From Gigantopelta aegis (lineage: Eukaryota; Mollusca; Gastropoda; Neomphalida; Peltospiridae), in contig NC_054701.1 of assembly GCF_016097555.1 (NCBI RefSeq), forward strand, positions 3,927,688 to 3,991,687: a stretch of 64,000 bases of DNA. The letters are read 5' to 3'. The translations under genes and the position numbers were made by a program. Positions 1-10,542 of the stretch are shown here, piece by piece. A model generated the notes under the pieces. It saw only the letters and a program-made list of their open reading frames with translations, was not told where the DNA came from and ran no database searches. How positions within the stretch are numbered: the first letter of the stretch is position 1; every line of letters starts with the position of its first letter.

Positions 1-105
1 GATTCTGCAAGTAAGGTTTTGATTGGTGGACATGAGCTCCATCTGGCTGCTGTTAGATCCACATGTAATTGTGGAGCCAATTTTAATTAGATTGAATGAT
101 TCCAT
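1..105 (-). repeat. Fragment of dispersed repeat family R1
   Basis: The first ~100 bases are the reverse complement of about 5530-5627 and match the right arm at 6024-6094 (shared core GATTCTGCAAGTAAGG through GTTAGATCCACATG). The window edge cuts this copy, so its full extent is unknown. Three copies within 6 kb show that this is a mobile or duplicated family. Confidence 0.75.
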
Positions 106-584
106 ACATTGACAAAATACTGGGTGTTGGTGCATGAGTGTTGTGAAACCCGTACTCATCTGTGGATATTTATGACGTAAACACAGATTACAATAAATAA
201 TAGGTGATACTGGATTAGTTGACGTTCAGCAATTCTCACGAAACGTGCATGTTCAAAGTCAAACATCGGGGGGGAAAAAAAGAGTTTCAAATTTATTGTT
301 CAAATACTGTTTGTTTTTTTGTCAGGACTAATATTAGTGTAGCAGTTCAGTTACGGTTCAGAACAACTAATGGTTGAAATTCATCTCTTTATTACAGAAA
401 CTCGTATATACACAGACACCCTGTAATAAATGCAGTACAATATAATATTTGTTATTACATTCTAAATTCTAAAAATCAAATACATATATAAAACCATACA
501 TTGCTCAACATTGAATAATAAAACCAACCTAAAAAGGGAAATAACTTTTGCATATACAATCTTGGGCGATATTGCTTATATATA
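106..584. other. Intergenic, nothing recognised
   Basis: AT-rich sequence with no coding-like frame, no RNA gene and no repeat that I can pair within the window. It ends at the TA target site of the Tc1-like element. Confidence 0.5.
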
Positions 585-2198
585 TACTACTCAAAACAAT
601 TTAAGGGTCAGACGATATTTTCGACATTATTTTCTGAATGTCAATTATATTAGCTAGACCATAATGTCACGCATGGTATTGTTCCATTTTGACGAAAGTG
701 GGTCTAAGCAACCCATAAATGAATTAAAATCCACTGTCATTGACACTGTCGACTAGTTCTAATGGCGAAAACATGCTTACATTTGCACGTAAATTAGGGC
801 GAAAACGAAAGGTCTGCTAAGTGCCCATAACTTGCTTTTTCACAAAGCGCTTCATTTGCACGCTTTGCACGTGTATTCCACGTGTATTCCATGTTCCCAA
901 TGCTGAATTTCCGTATAATTGGAGCTTGCGTTCGTGTACGGTGCACACTCCAAATTCGACAATGGTACGACTTCAACTGACTATCGAAGATCGAGGAAGG
1001 GCTATTGCTTGGCTTCAGGATGACAATACGCAAAGAAATGTTGCTCTGAGACTTGGTGTCAGTCAGAGTGTCGTTGGCCGACTGTGGCAACGGTACCAAG
1101 CAACGAATTCTGTTCGAAATCGTCCACGTTCAGGAAGACCCCGAAGCACTACCAATAGAGAGGACCGCTACATCACCAATATGGCTCTACATCAACGCAC
1201 AACCACTGCACGCCGATTACGTGACAATCTGCGGACTGCGACTGGAACTCGAGTGTCTGATCAAACCATACGCAATCGTCAGAGCCAATAATCTACGCTG
1301 CCCTCGCCAGGCTGTTCGACCACCACTCCTACCACGTCACAGAACAGCCAGACGTCACTGGTGCACGCTTCATCTGCGGTGGCAACGTGTTCAGTGGGGT
1401 CGAGTGATGTTCACTGATGAGTCCAGGTTTAGTCTCCAGTTCAACGACGGTCGGGTTCGTGTCTACAGACGTCCTGGGGAGCGCTTCGCTGACGTTAACG
1501 TTAGACAACGTCACCGGTTCGGTGGTGGCAGCGTCATGGTGTGGGGCGGCATCTCTATCCACCACAGGACCCCCCTCTATGTGGTGGATGGCAATCTGAA
1601 TGGAATCCGCTATCTGAATGAGATTATCCGGCCGTTGGTTCTCCCAAGCCTTCAGCAGATTGGCGGCGGGGCAGTTCTGCAGGATGACAATGCCAGACCC
1701 CACCGCGCCAGGGTGGTAACGGACTTTCTCAAACAACAAGGTATCGCCAGGATGGATTGGCCAGCATATTCGCCTGACTTGGTCCCAATAGAGCTCGCCT
1801 GGGACGAATTAGGCAGGAGAGTTCGGGATAACCATGCCCCTCCGGCCAACCCTCATGATCTGGGTCAACTTCTTATGGCAGAGTGGCAGGCCATTTCCCA
1901 AGAGTTCTTCAGACGTCTGATCAACAGCATGAGGCAACGATGTGTCGAGTGTATTCGCGCCAGGGGTGGATTCACACACTATTAAACGAATGTTCTAATG
2001 TGTAAAATCCATGTTTGACAACCTTCAACCTTGACAGCATGTCATGTGACTTTCTTGTATACAGTGACGTTTATTTGTGTTTTTTTGTAAATATGGAACA
2101 ATAAATACAAATTTTGGTGTAGTTTACATCATCAATCTAATACACTCTGAAACTTATTTGGTTATAAATTTTTGACCCTTAAATTCTTTTGAGTAGTA
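585..2198 (+). mobile_element. Tc1/mariner-superfamily DNA transposon, nearly intact
   Basis: The 1,614-bp element has 26-bp terminal inverted repeats, TACTACTCAAAACAATTTAA at 585-604 (continuing GGGTCA to 610) and its near-perfect complement at 2173-2198 (one mismatch). It is flanked by TA at 583-584 and 2199-2200, the duplication made by Tc1/mariner transposases. The interior carries one transposase gene in plus orientation with a single frame break. Length, TIRs, TA site and protein motifs all agree. The near-intact frame suggests a fairly recent loss of activity; other copies in the genome may be intact. Confidence 0.93.
962..1985 (+). pseudogene. Tc1-like DD34E transposase with one frameshift
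   Basis: The ATG at 962 opens a frame encoding a helix-turn-helix DNA-binding region (LGVSQSVVGRLWQRYQ, roughly residues 28-43). It runs into a stop near 1291. The catalytic part continues in another frame to the stop before 1986. Catalytic motifs are visible: MFTDESRF (first Asp, ~1410), QDDNARPH (second Asp, ~1680) and PDLVPIE (Glu), with exactly 34 residues between the second Asp and the Glu, the Tc1 DD34E spacing. The downstream WDELGRRVR motif is also typical. The break lies around 1270-1290 (one base gained or two lost); no other stop interrupts the domain. The protein would cut and paste the flanking element at TA sites. It is non-functional as read unless the break is a sequence error. 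Confidence 0.9.
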
Positions 2199-2200
2199 TA

Positions 2201-3264
2201 TTAAATGAAATGGGTTTATTACAAACGTTAATACTAATATATACGGTACATAGATATCTATATATAGTTATAATTATTGGTAAGCTTAATACATTCCTTT
2301 AATCGATTCATTTACTATTCAGTTACTTCATTGATCCTCTTTAAACTATTTATACAACTTATTAATATTTATAATTAAACTATTTGAGATTTAAAATATA
2401 TTATTATGGTACTTAACATATTACTTAAACATACCCTGTGGATAAGACGGGGGTGTAATATCAACTGGCTGGCTCCCAACTGTTTACCAAAACCTGTACA
2501 AAGCAAATAGTACATAATTAACCTATAGGGTATAATGCATGTCGTAAAATATAGATTAGAACTTCACTCTGCAATATTATTTACTACAGTAGGCCTAACC
2601 AACATACAAATGAAGACCTGATATATACACATATCTCAGTTGCAAATAACCAAGTAAAAATAACATAGCAATAACAACTGGGTTATAAAAAAACCCACAC
2701 ACAGAACTCCAGCTATACTCGTCACCAAAGCAATATAATCTAATATTTTACTAACCTATTTATATTTATTTATTCAGATTTACATTTAAGTAAGCAGATT
2801 ATTTTTATAATTAAGTATTTATTTAAACTAAATTGTTACCAACCTGCATATAGCTTGTCTCTGCCTTGACTGTCAGAAAAAGGTGTGTCCCAAGTCAGTG
2901 AGAAAAGCATGCAAGCTTGTGCAGTTAGTGTTCAGGTCAAAAAGGTTACAGTGTTAAGAGTTAGCCAATTAAAAGAATAGAAATAGATCAATACAAGTGC
3001 GCACTGCTGTACCGTGAGTGCTTGTCAGGTTAGGCTTCAGTCCATACTGGTTACACTGAAACAATGAAATCTATTAAATATAGGAATAGCCTGCCACAAG
3101 AAATATTAATTACTTGGGATACTTCTTTATATATCTGTAATGTATACTTTGTAAGCAAACAGCCTGAAATAAAACATTAGTTACTTAAATACTTAAAATT
3201 AATTTATTTACAATTATAACTTATTAACATATGCTAAAACCTACGTGTACTACATTAGTAGTAT
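2201..3264. other. Intergenic, nothing recognised
   Basis: AT-rich with no coding-like frame. I see only short homopolymer and AT runs and no duplicate elsewhere in the window. Confidence 0.45.
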
Positions 3265-4115
3265 ACTGTCCTCGAAAACTAGGACTGAATTACCCAGCGG
3301 CAATTAAATGCGTACCACAGGTACAGTTTCTTAATTGATACACTGTGCAATTGTCAGACTGAATGGGTACTAATATCCGTGAAGGTGTGAAAATTGCTTA
3401 TCTGCTGCACCATATCACTTGTTTAAAATAAATAAAAACTTCTCTCTTTTTTCTCTTTTCTTTTTTTTTGAATTTACAATGGTCGCTAAACACGGGCACT
3501 TTAGCGACTTGGGGATCCAATTTAGATGGCCGCTGGGTGTGTAGGACAGATTACCTTTAATTATGAATCCACTAGGACAGGTTTGCTTGTATTATTTTAT
3601 AATTTCGACATCTGTTTTGTATGCTGAATTTTATTCATTATGACAAAGTCTACGTAAAGCTAATTAATTACTACTCACTTTTTTTTTGTCATGTCGAGGT
3701 CTGCTGCTCCAAACGAAAAAAATATTCAATGTATTTTCCGGTGGAGTATGACTCAAACTCCCTAAAAATATTCATTCTCCATAGTCTAGATCCCCATCCT
3801 TGTACAATTTCCAGCACATTCGCCAAACAATGCGCTTCAATAGTCAGTTGCACGTTTAGGCCAACAATTAGTGCCCAGACACGGGAGTTGTCTAAGTTAG
3901 ACAGTCTACCGGTATCTGTGAGCCTGTCGCATGGTTTTGTGTAGCTAGTCTCTCTTCAAACCCTCAGACACTTCTTCAAGTTCTTCACCAATCATCCATG
4001 ATGTTTACATTGCAAGTGATGACTATTTTTAAAAAGGCGACACAGACTGGCACGGCGAAGTCAGGCTGGTCAGAGCAAAGTTTGGGCACACTTCGCCCGG
4101 TCGTGTGAGCCCTAG
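3265..4115 (-). repeat. Dispersed repeat R2, copy A
   Basis: This stretch matches 36148-37165 in inverted orientation over most of its length. Shared landmarks are the segment near 3340-3420 (GAATGGGTACTAATATCCGTG), the segment with TCGCTAAACACGGGCAC near 3484, the TCTAGATCCCCATCCTTGTAC block near 3784, and the end near 4060-4113 (GGCACGGCGAAGTC, GTGTGAGCCCT). The copies differ substantially, so the insertion is old. It has no long reading frame. It is probably a non-autonomous DNA element; its superfamily was not determined. Confidence 0.7.
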
Positions 4116-5253
4116 ATGCGTGTTCTGATCATGTATTGTAACTATGTATTTGCACCGTCCTCTTGTTACATATTGTAATGTGTCCGAAACCGTTTAGTCG
4201 GCAGTTCAAAGCGGGTCTACAAATCATTTAGAGATGGATACTGTCAGAATGCTACATTTTCTAGCAAAGAAAAAAAAAGAGAAATAATGTTTTTGTTTTT
4301 ATTTTTTTTAGAAAAACCAAAACTCCATGTGACTTGATCTGGTACTTTTCTATATGATTTCCCGGCGCATATAAATGCGCATGTAAATCAGAATTTAGAA
4401 AATATGTAGCCAGGTTAGTTACCATTCACTATCATTATAAAAAAAAAATTCTGTCGTAACTTGTTTTTGTGGAATTTATTAAAAGTCTATTACACAATTC
4501 AAACTATGAAAAGTCCCGTTAGTTTGACGAGTCTGTTGTTAGTTAGTATTCGTATAGTCGCTCGTATATTCGAATACCATTTTCAGGTCGAATACCGAAC
4601 ACTAATTTTGGGTCCCGCTTGTAAAGTTTATTAATATATATACATTCTCTCCCCACCCCCAATAAATAATAATAAATAAATAAAAACTATACATTATTAC
4701 TTTGGCATAGATGCATGTAAATGCACACATTTAAAGTATATTAGTTAAAATAAAATCTGTTGTGATTTTTTTCCCCCTCAGACATGCCAAACATCTCATG
4801 TTCCTTGCACGGGAGGAGTATGATTGATAAAGTTGGGATTATTTAAAAGTCTGTTATTCTTTAAGGGGTTTTTTTCTGTGGAAATCTGTTCATGAGATGT
4901 TTAGTAATTATTAATTATAAACTGTGCTATTAAAGTTTATTTCTGATAATTATATTTTGGAATTTTAAACTAAATATGTGTATCTCTTACATGTATATCC
5001 CTACTGTTACTAGCATACGAAAAGTTGCATAATTCTCACATCTTGAACTCGCTATTGGTGTAGTTCCTACAAGGGATCTCCCACTTCCTGTCCTACCATT
5101 TGAATGTGGCATTACATAAGCATCTTGGACAACATGACATAAATCTTTGTATAATAAGTAAGAGGATTTCTTTTGAGTGTCCATATTGATACTGTGTTTG
5201 GTTATGCCCAAATTAGAAATACATTTTTAAAACATTCCATTTAGTTTTACTAC
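4116..5253. other. Intergenic, nothing firm
   Basis: AT-rich, with short homopolymers and a stretch near 4545-4610 made of ATTCG/GAATA-type words that recur near 17520-17580 and 18070-18140. No gene seen. Confidence 0.4.
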
Positions 5254-5397
5254 TGTAGTAGTGTTGGTATAAAGTGCTCCTACTGGCAGTAGCTAGTGGG
5301 AATTTCCCTATTAGCTCACTTGGTAGAGCGCTGGAATCTCGCACTGAGAGTCCGTGGTTCGAATCCCCTCAGTGGAGATTGATTTTTCTGTTACAAA
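5254..5397 (+). repeat. 144-bp direct repeat with tRNA-like core, copy 1
   Basis: Almost identical to 6096-6239, offset 842 bp (one difference seen, GGAATC versus GGACTC). It holds a pol III-like A box (TAGCTCACTTGGTAGAGCGC) and B box (GGTTCGAATCC). A complete cloverleaf is not convincing, because the T33 position and acceptor pairing are poor, so this is a tRNA-derived repeat and not a tRNA gene. The unit begins TGTAGTAG and ends CTGTTACA, so an LTR-like reading is possible. Confidence 0.8.
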
Positions 5398-5512
5398 TGG
5401 AGCCGACGTAGGGACTGGGTGTGTTCTTAACACAAGAATACAATTATAACCTAGCCAGGACCCGTAACAGTTCAACTGTCCGTGGCCCACAGCTCCGGGA
5501 CGTAGCTTCACT

Positions 5513-5523
5513 TGAGGGGGGAG
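5513..5523 (+). promoter_or_regulatory. Possible polypurine tract of a degenerate LTR element
   Basis: TGAGGGGGGAG is followed by TGTGTAGCAATC, which resembles a polypurine tract abutting an LTR start. About 120 bp upstream, directly after the repeat ending CTGTTACA, lies TGGAGCCGACG, which could be a primer-binding site. Read this way, 5396-5523 would be the very short interior of a TRIM-like element. Suggestive only. Confidence 0.3.
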
Positions 5524-5560
5524 TGTGTAGCAATCTAATTAAAATTAGCTCCACTATTTT

Positions 5561-6094
5561 ATGTGGATCTAACACCAGCCAGTTGGAGCTCATGTCCACC
5601 AATCAAAACCTTACTTGCAGAATCCTGCCAGTGATTTAAAAATAATTTGAAAACATTCCGAATTATCCTGAGGGTATACGACATGTTTTGTGTGAATTAC
5701 GAATGCCTTAAAACATGTTTTATTTTATAAAATAAATAATTTGTAATGTAAAACTGATGACTGATTTCGTTTTTTTTTTTTTATAAATAAATAAATAAAT
5801 AATTTTTAATGTAAAATTGAAGACTGATAACCCACCCCGTACGTATTGGTATGGTTCGCTGTACTGCGGCCATTAAAATAGACTCGCCCGATATTTTTAG
5901 AATTTGTATGCTCCCAAATAACGTTATAAAAGGCGAAGTATGATTGGTCAATATTTAAATTATTATTTACAGACGAAATGTTACCTGGACATTGGGGACT
6001 ACGCAGTGTTGTTAGTTTTAAATCACTGGCAGGATTCTGCAAGTAAGGTTTTGATTGGTGGACATGAGCTCCAACTAGCTGGTGTTAGATCCAC
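5561..6094. repeat. Foldback structure of family R1
   Basis: The left arm (about 5561-5641) and right arm (about 6017-6094) are inverted copies of each other, ~80 bp each. They share TGTGGATCTAAC, GAGCTCATGTCCACCAATC and TTACTTGCAGAATCCTGCC. Between them lies AT-rich DNA with a T-run at 5770-5782. The same arm sequence occurs at 1-105. Single-stranded DNA or RNA from here would form a long hairpin. Confidence 0.75.
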
Positions 6095-6095
6095 A

Positions 6096-6239
6096 TGTAG
6101 TAGTGTTGGTATAAAGTGCTCCTACTGGCAGTAGCTAGTGGGAATTTCCCTATTAGCTCACTTGGTAGAGCGCTGGACTCTCGCACTGAGAGTCCGTGGT
6201 TCGAATCCCCTCAGTGGAGATTGATTTTTCTGTTACAAA
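6096..6239 (+). repeat. 144-bp direct repeat with tRNA-like core, copy 2
   Basis: Second copy of the unit at 5254-5397. It abuts the R1 right arm on the left and coding remnants of an LTR retrotransposon on the right. Here GGACTCT and AGAGTCC around CGCACTG form an anticodon-arm-like hairpin that is weakened in copy 1. Confidence 0.8.
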
Positions 6240-6483
6240 GTGTGTTCCAGAAACAGTACCAGTAGTCCCCATCGGTTCCATTAGTGAAACCGAGAAAGCA
6301 AACGGTGATGATCCCTTCATCAGTTTCAGTCAGAGATTCTGATGAGGATGAGTCAGCTGAGGAGGAGGAGGAAGATATCTTCATGTATATTGACAAGCAG
6401 CCTTCACCTTTAACTGTGGATGACAGCGTTCCAAACGATGCTGTTAGCGAATCCATGAAGGAAACAGAGGTATCTGTATTTGG

Positions 6484-6800
6484 CAGTGTCCGAGATTAAA
6501 AAATTTGGGCAGTATCCCAGTTGGATACTAACATTTCAAAATCTGGTATCCCACCTGAGAATTTAGTATCCCACTTAAATGAAATTCATAAAATAACATC
6601 ATAACAAACATGGATGACACTGTTACTTAACTTAACCAGTAAATGACGATTTTCATTGTTTCAGCAGAAAATAAAAATGCAGGATTAAAATAATCAGTAT
6701 TATATGGTATCCCGGTGGGATACTGGGTTATTGAAGTCTGGTATCCAAAATTAAATTCTGATATCCCCGGGATATAGGCATACCGTTATCTCGAACACTG
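6484..6800. mobile_element. 317-bp non-autonomous element with CAGTGTYCGAGAT ends
   Basis: It starts CAGTGTCCGAGATTA and ends with the complement of CAGTGTTCGAGATAA. It is flanked on both sides by TTTGG (6479-6483 and 6801-6805), a 5-bp target duplication. The interior repeats motifs such as GGTATCCCAC and GGGATACTGGG in both orientations. Five-base duplications with CAG-type ends fit some hAT subgroups, but the superfamily is not proven. It interrupts the retroelement reading frame, so it inserted later. Confidence 0.8.
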
Positions 6801-6827
6801 TTTGGTGGTGTCGACCCCATGTTGAGT

Positions 6828-7160
6828 ACAGATGAGGTTTGTGAGGAGGGTGATGGTGGGCTTGAAGAAATATCAGAACAGTCAGATGAGGTTAGTGAAG
6901 AGGGTGATGGTGGGCTTGAAGAAATATCAGAACAGTCAGATGAGGTTAGTGAAGAGGGTGATGGTGGGCTTGAAGAAATATCAGAACAGTCAGATGAGGT
7001 TAGTGAAGAGGGTGATGGTGGGCTTGAAGAAATATTAGAACAGTCAGATGAGGTTAGTGAGAAGGGTGATGGTGGGCTTGAAGAAATATCAGAACAGTCA
7101 GATGAGGTTAGTGAAGAGGGTGATGGTGGGCTTGAAGAAATATCAGAACAGTCAGATGGG
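6828..7160 (+). repeat. 54-bp in-frame tandem repeat, ~6 copies
   Basis: Each unit encodes an 18-residue acidic motif beginning SDEVSEEGDGGLEEI. Copies differ by a few substitutions and by no length change that breaks frame. It lies inside the retroelement coding remnant. Confidence 0.9.
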
Positions 7161-7543
7161 ATTAGTGATGATGAAGCATCGATGGATCTCTCTGGTGCGC
7201 AAGATGAAGAGACTGGAGTAAAGGTTGTTGGAAATGACATTTCAGCAGTACAAGCCAGTACACCACCTACGGCTCCTCCTCGTGTGTTATCAAGAACACC
7301 ACCAGTACCACCCAGACGTACGACACGGATATCCAAAAAGCCATCTTGGATGTCCTCGGGAGATTTTATTATGTCTCATGTAACTTTACCAGAGTGGCAA
7401 CAAAAGGTAGAATGTTTAACTCATTTCATGAAAACAAACATTTTAACTGATAAATGCAAAGTGAGCGATGCAATTTTGAATGTTTTAATTAATACATAAT
7501 TAAATATTGCAATGATAGGGACATCATTCAATGTGGGGGGAAA

Positions 7544-8786
7544 TGTGTGGCAGACATGTACTTTCCATAATTATAACATAGCAAACTTAGTTTTGTATTT
7601 CATGTCCTATAACTTCTTTTCTTCAGTATATTTCTTTCTGTACTTGGCTTGTGTGGTCAATTTCAAATTGCATGTTTTACCTGTGTGGTCGGTGAATACC
7701 TGTGACATATCTTTGTTTCTTATAAGGACTATTTTCACGTGCTGTCTGTGAAGACAGTGTCTTTAGTTTTGATTGGGCTGCTGACCATGACATGATCAGC
7801 TGATGTTAGAAGATAGCCATTCTGCATTTATTGAGTTATACTGGATGGTGGTTTCTTTTGGGCTCCTGATATTTTGGTGTCCTGCATCTTGACATAAGAA
7901 TTTATGTAAAGGTTAGTCTAACGTAATATATTAAACACATGTTATATTAATATTTTCTAAATATAATGCAATAAATATAATTAAAGTTATAAACAGTAAC
8001 ATTAGTAATGTTATTAGCAATGTTGAAGATAAATTTATAAGTTGGGTATTCTGCTTAATATTTAAAGTAACTTATTTATTATTAAAGTTATTTCCTTTAT
8101 ATTATACATGTTTCTTTTCCTTTTGAGTATTTGGAATTAATAATTGTAAAAGGGTTTATCTTAAAATATGTATTTTATTTACTCCGTTTAAAAGAAGTTA
8201 TTTTAGTTTCAGGTTTACAGTAGTCTATAAGTGACGGTTGATATGGTTGAACAGAACATATTAAACCTCACGGGTTTGGTAATATTATCTCATTTTATAG
8301 TATCAACTAGTAGTAAAAGTGTTTTTACTATAATTATTGTACATTTACCTATTTTGTCATTTTTATTGACCAGAATGTTACATATCATTGTATTATCATG
8401 TTTATATGTCAATTATGGTAAGATTAATTCGTAACAGTTTAAATATGCATATACAGTTTAGATAGTCGTATGTCATTAATGTTTTAGATAGTCGTATGTC
8501 ATTAATGTTTTAGATAGTCGTATGTCATTAATGTTTTAAATGAATAATTGTATGTATTTCGCATAATTGTTTACCTTAATGTATTTTTTTAATACATAAT
8601 AGTATGATTTTGAAATGAATTGTTGTAAATACGTATATTTTCAGAATATAATGGTTATACTGTATATTTATTATATATTGTTATTTTATTATTGTAGAGA
8701 TGGGTTTCGTATCCTTGATCTACAATAAACTGTGCAAAGCTACATAATCGGTTGTTATCATTTCCTGCACCAAGCACCCGGTTACA
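7544..8786 (+). repeat. 3' LTR of the decayed retrotransposon
   Basis: A purine tract (GGGGGGAAA) at 7535-7543 precedes TGTGTGGCAGACATG, and the block ends CACCCGGTTACA at 8786, giving TG...CA ends about 1.24 kb apart. ACAATAAACTG near 8721 could be the polyadenylation signal, placed shortly before the 3' end as expected. No matching 5' LTR lies in the window, so the TSD cannot be tested. The exact start could be 7544 or 7546. Confidence 0.65.
8452..8538 (+). repeat. 26-bp tandem repeat, three copies
   Basis: Three copies of TTTTAGATAGTCGTATGTCA plus TTAATG in a row, inside the LTR. Confidence 0.9.
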
Positions 8787-9077
8787 CTAATATGCATAGG
8801 TGTATAAACGTTATCACGTAGACTACACCCTTAAAAAAATATTTGAAGAGAAGTATTGCGATAGTGATAATTTGAATTGTCCGACAATATGCTAAGTTTA
8901 TAGAAAGTGCATATTTAGGTATATGCGCACACACCTTCACTACACAAATAATGTGATTTCCTTTTTGTTTAATATAACTCTACATACATGTAACGTAAAT
9001 TACAACTAACAGGGATATATTTATAGGTCTTTTTCATCCAACTCGTACATAACACTGCTAATTGCTCTGAAAGGTAC

Positions 9078-10322
9078 TGTCACGGGGATTCTATAATTCC
9101 CGTAACTGAGTAAAACACGATTATCAAAATATCTCTCCTAACTGTATATCTATTAGATCTCTCTGTAACAGGCTGTTAAACCTAGTATGGCTCGTCTCTA
9201 GGTATGATCAGAGATACGATCTTATATAAAGTATATATAATATAGCACGTTAGTTCTCTAGAAAACACAACAAAAACACAATACACTTTGGAATCTGTAT
9301 TAATCTACGCTGACAAATGTACAGCCGTAGTAGTAAATTAATAACAGCAATAATAACAACCCAGAACTGATCACTTAATTAGTTAATCTCTAGGTGTCTA
9401 GTTACACAATATGCGAATCACTTCACCGTACACCACACCCACACGTGTGATAATTGAGAAACGCTTACAGGAGAAGTTAATTAATAAAGGAATTACAACA
9501 CCATTCCTAACTGGTTAATTTATAATTAACCCTTACTACTCGTTCAGTAACGTGTGATAATTTAGAACGCTTCTTGGGGAACTTAATTAATAAAGGAATT
9601 ACAGCTCTATTCCTAACGGGTTAATTTTTAATTAACCCTAACTACTCTTTCAGTAATCTTGTAACACAGAATTAATACTTATCACAATAAAGACAATAAC
9701 CTACAGTTTACCCAGGTCGGCTGGGATGACTGGCTAAGCTTTATATTACCAAATACTCATATAATGTTAGAACAATAAGTCTACGATTTACTTCGTCAGA
9801 TGACCGAAGACACTGTCTAAAGAATATCAGTATAATACAGTATTAAAATATTTAAAGTCACATCAATCACATCAAGGTTATACACAGAGCAGAAATGATA
9901 TTTACCAAAGTCCAAACGGACTAACGTTCCCAGGAGCCGTCCTAAATTCGTTCTTCTCGATATCTCTAAATCCTAGCTATTTATTCCAAAATCAGAATTG
10001 GCCTGGGGGAACAAGGCGGCACCTCACGTATCATCTCATATTTCATCTCTCCTAGCGTACGTATTATTTCTCTCTGATCGTCAGACTACTGACGCCATCG
10101 TCGCCAAAATCACGGTCGTCGAAACCGCACTCGCAGGGGTATTACGTAACTACTCGCCACATGGCCTCCACAGCGGGGCTAAGTGCATATTGGAAAGCCA
10201 GATCGCGCAAGGTATTACGTAACAAGTTGTCCACCTGGGCTACGGGCAATAAACTGCACACGGCACCCTAACACAATTAAAATCGCCACAGGCGAAACAA
10301 ATTAAGAGCATGTACCGTGACA
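9078..10322 (-). repeat. 3' LTR (by element orientation) of the Gmr1-like element
   Basis: It begins TGTCACGG and ends CCGTGACA (8-bp inverted ends). It is 1,245 bp long, the same length as the partner at 15521-16765, with about five substitutions and no indel seen by eye. Confidence 0.97.
9444..9656. repeat. 107-bp direct duplication inside the LTR
   Basis: Two diverged copies with period 107 bp start at CGTGTGATAATT (9444 and 9551) and share TTAATTAATAAAGGAATTAC and a TTAATTTATAATTAACCC-type block. The same duplication is in the other LTR (15887 onward), so it predates this insertion. It may duplicate transcription-control sites; that is inference. Confidence 0.85.
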
Positions 10323-10335
10323 CACCCCCACCTCA
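10323..10335 (-). promoter_or_regulatory. Polypurine tract
   Basis: On the minus strand, GAGGTGGGGGTG lies directly upstream of the LTR start TGTCACGG, the expected position for the plus-strand DNA primer of reverse transcription. Confidence 0.85.
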
Positions 10336-10542
10336 AAAAGGATATTTCCTCTACTCTAGGAATAGGGAAATATACTACATTAAAACAAAAAGGTGCGTTA
10401 ACCGACGCATACGGGCATTTATAACACATGTAATAATAAGGTGACTACCAGTAATCACACTGAGTCTCTGAGTCCCTGGTATACAAATAAAATATATATA
10501 AACAAAACAAAAATAAAGAATGTCACCACATTATCATAACGT

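Larger units (their letters stand above)
6240..7499 (+). pseudogene. C-terminal remnant of an LTR-retrotransposon polyprotein
   Basis: An acidic low-complexity segment (about 6284-6483) and a second open segment (about 6806-7499) belong to one former frame split by the insertion at 6484-6800; the insertion plus one copy of its target duplication is 322 bp, and discounting it puts both halves in the same frame. The second half has about six 18-residue acidic repeats, then a proline-rich stretch and a basic tail containing RISKKPSWMSSGDF, the kind of tail seen after integrase in gypsy-like Pol proteins. A polypurine tract and LTR follow directly. No RT, integrase core or protease remains, and the upstream side is cut at the repeat at 6239. 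The family assignment is inference; that it is retroelement debris is well supported by the LTR context. Confidence 0.6.

Noticed and set aside
5305..5380. Possible tRNA genes at ~5305-5380 and ~6147-6222
   Set aside because: A and B boxes are present, but the acceptor and T stems do not pair properly and the anticodon loop lacks the usual T33; better explained as a tRNA-derived repeat.
6728..7336. 202-codon minus-strand Ser/Pro-rich frame
   Set aside because: Antisense of the acidic 54-bp repeat in the retroelement remnant.
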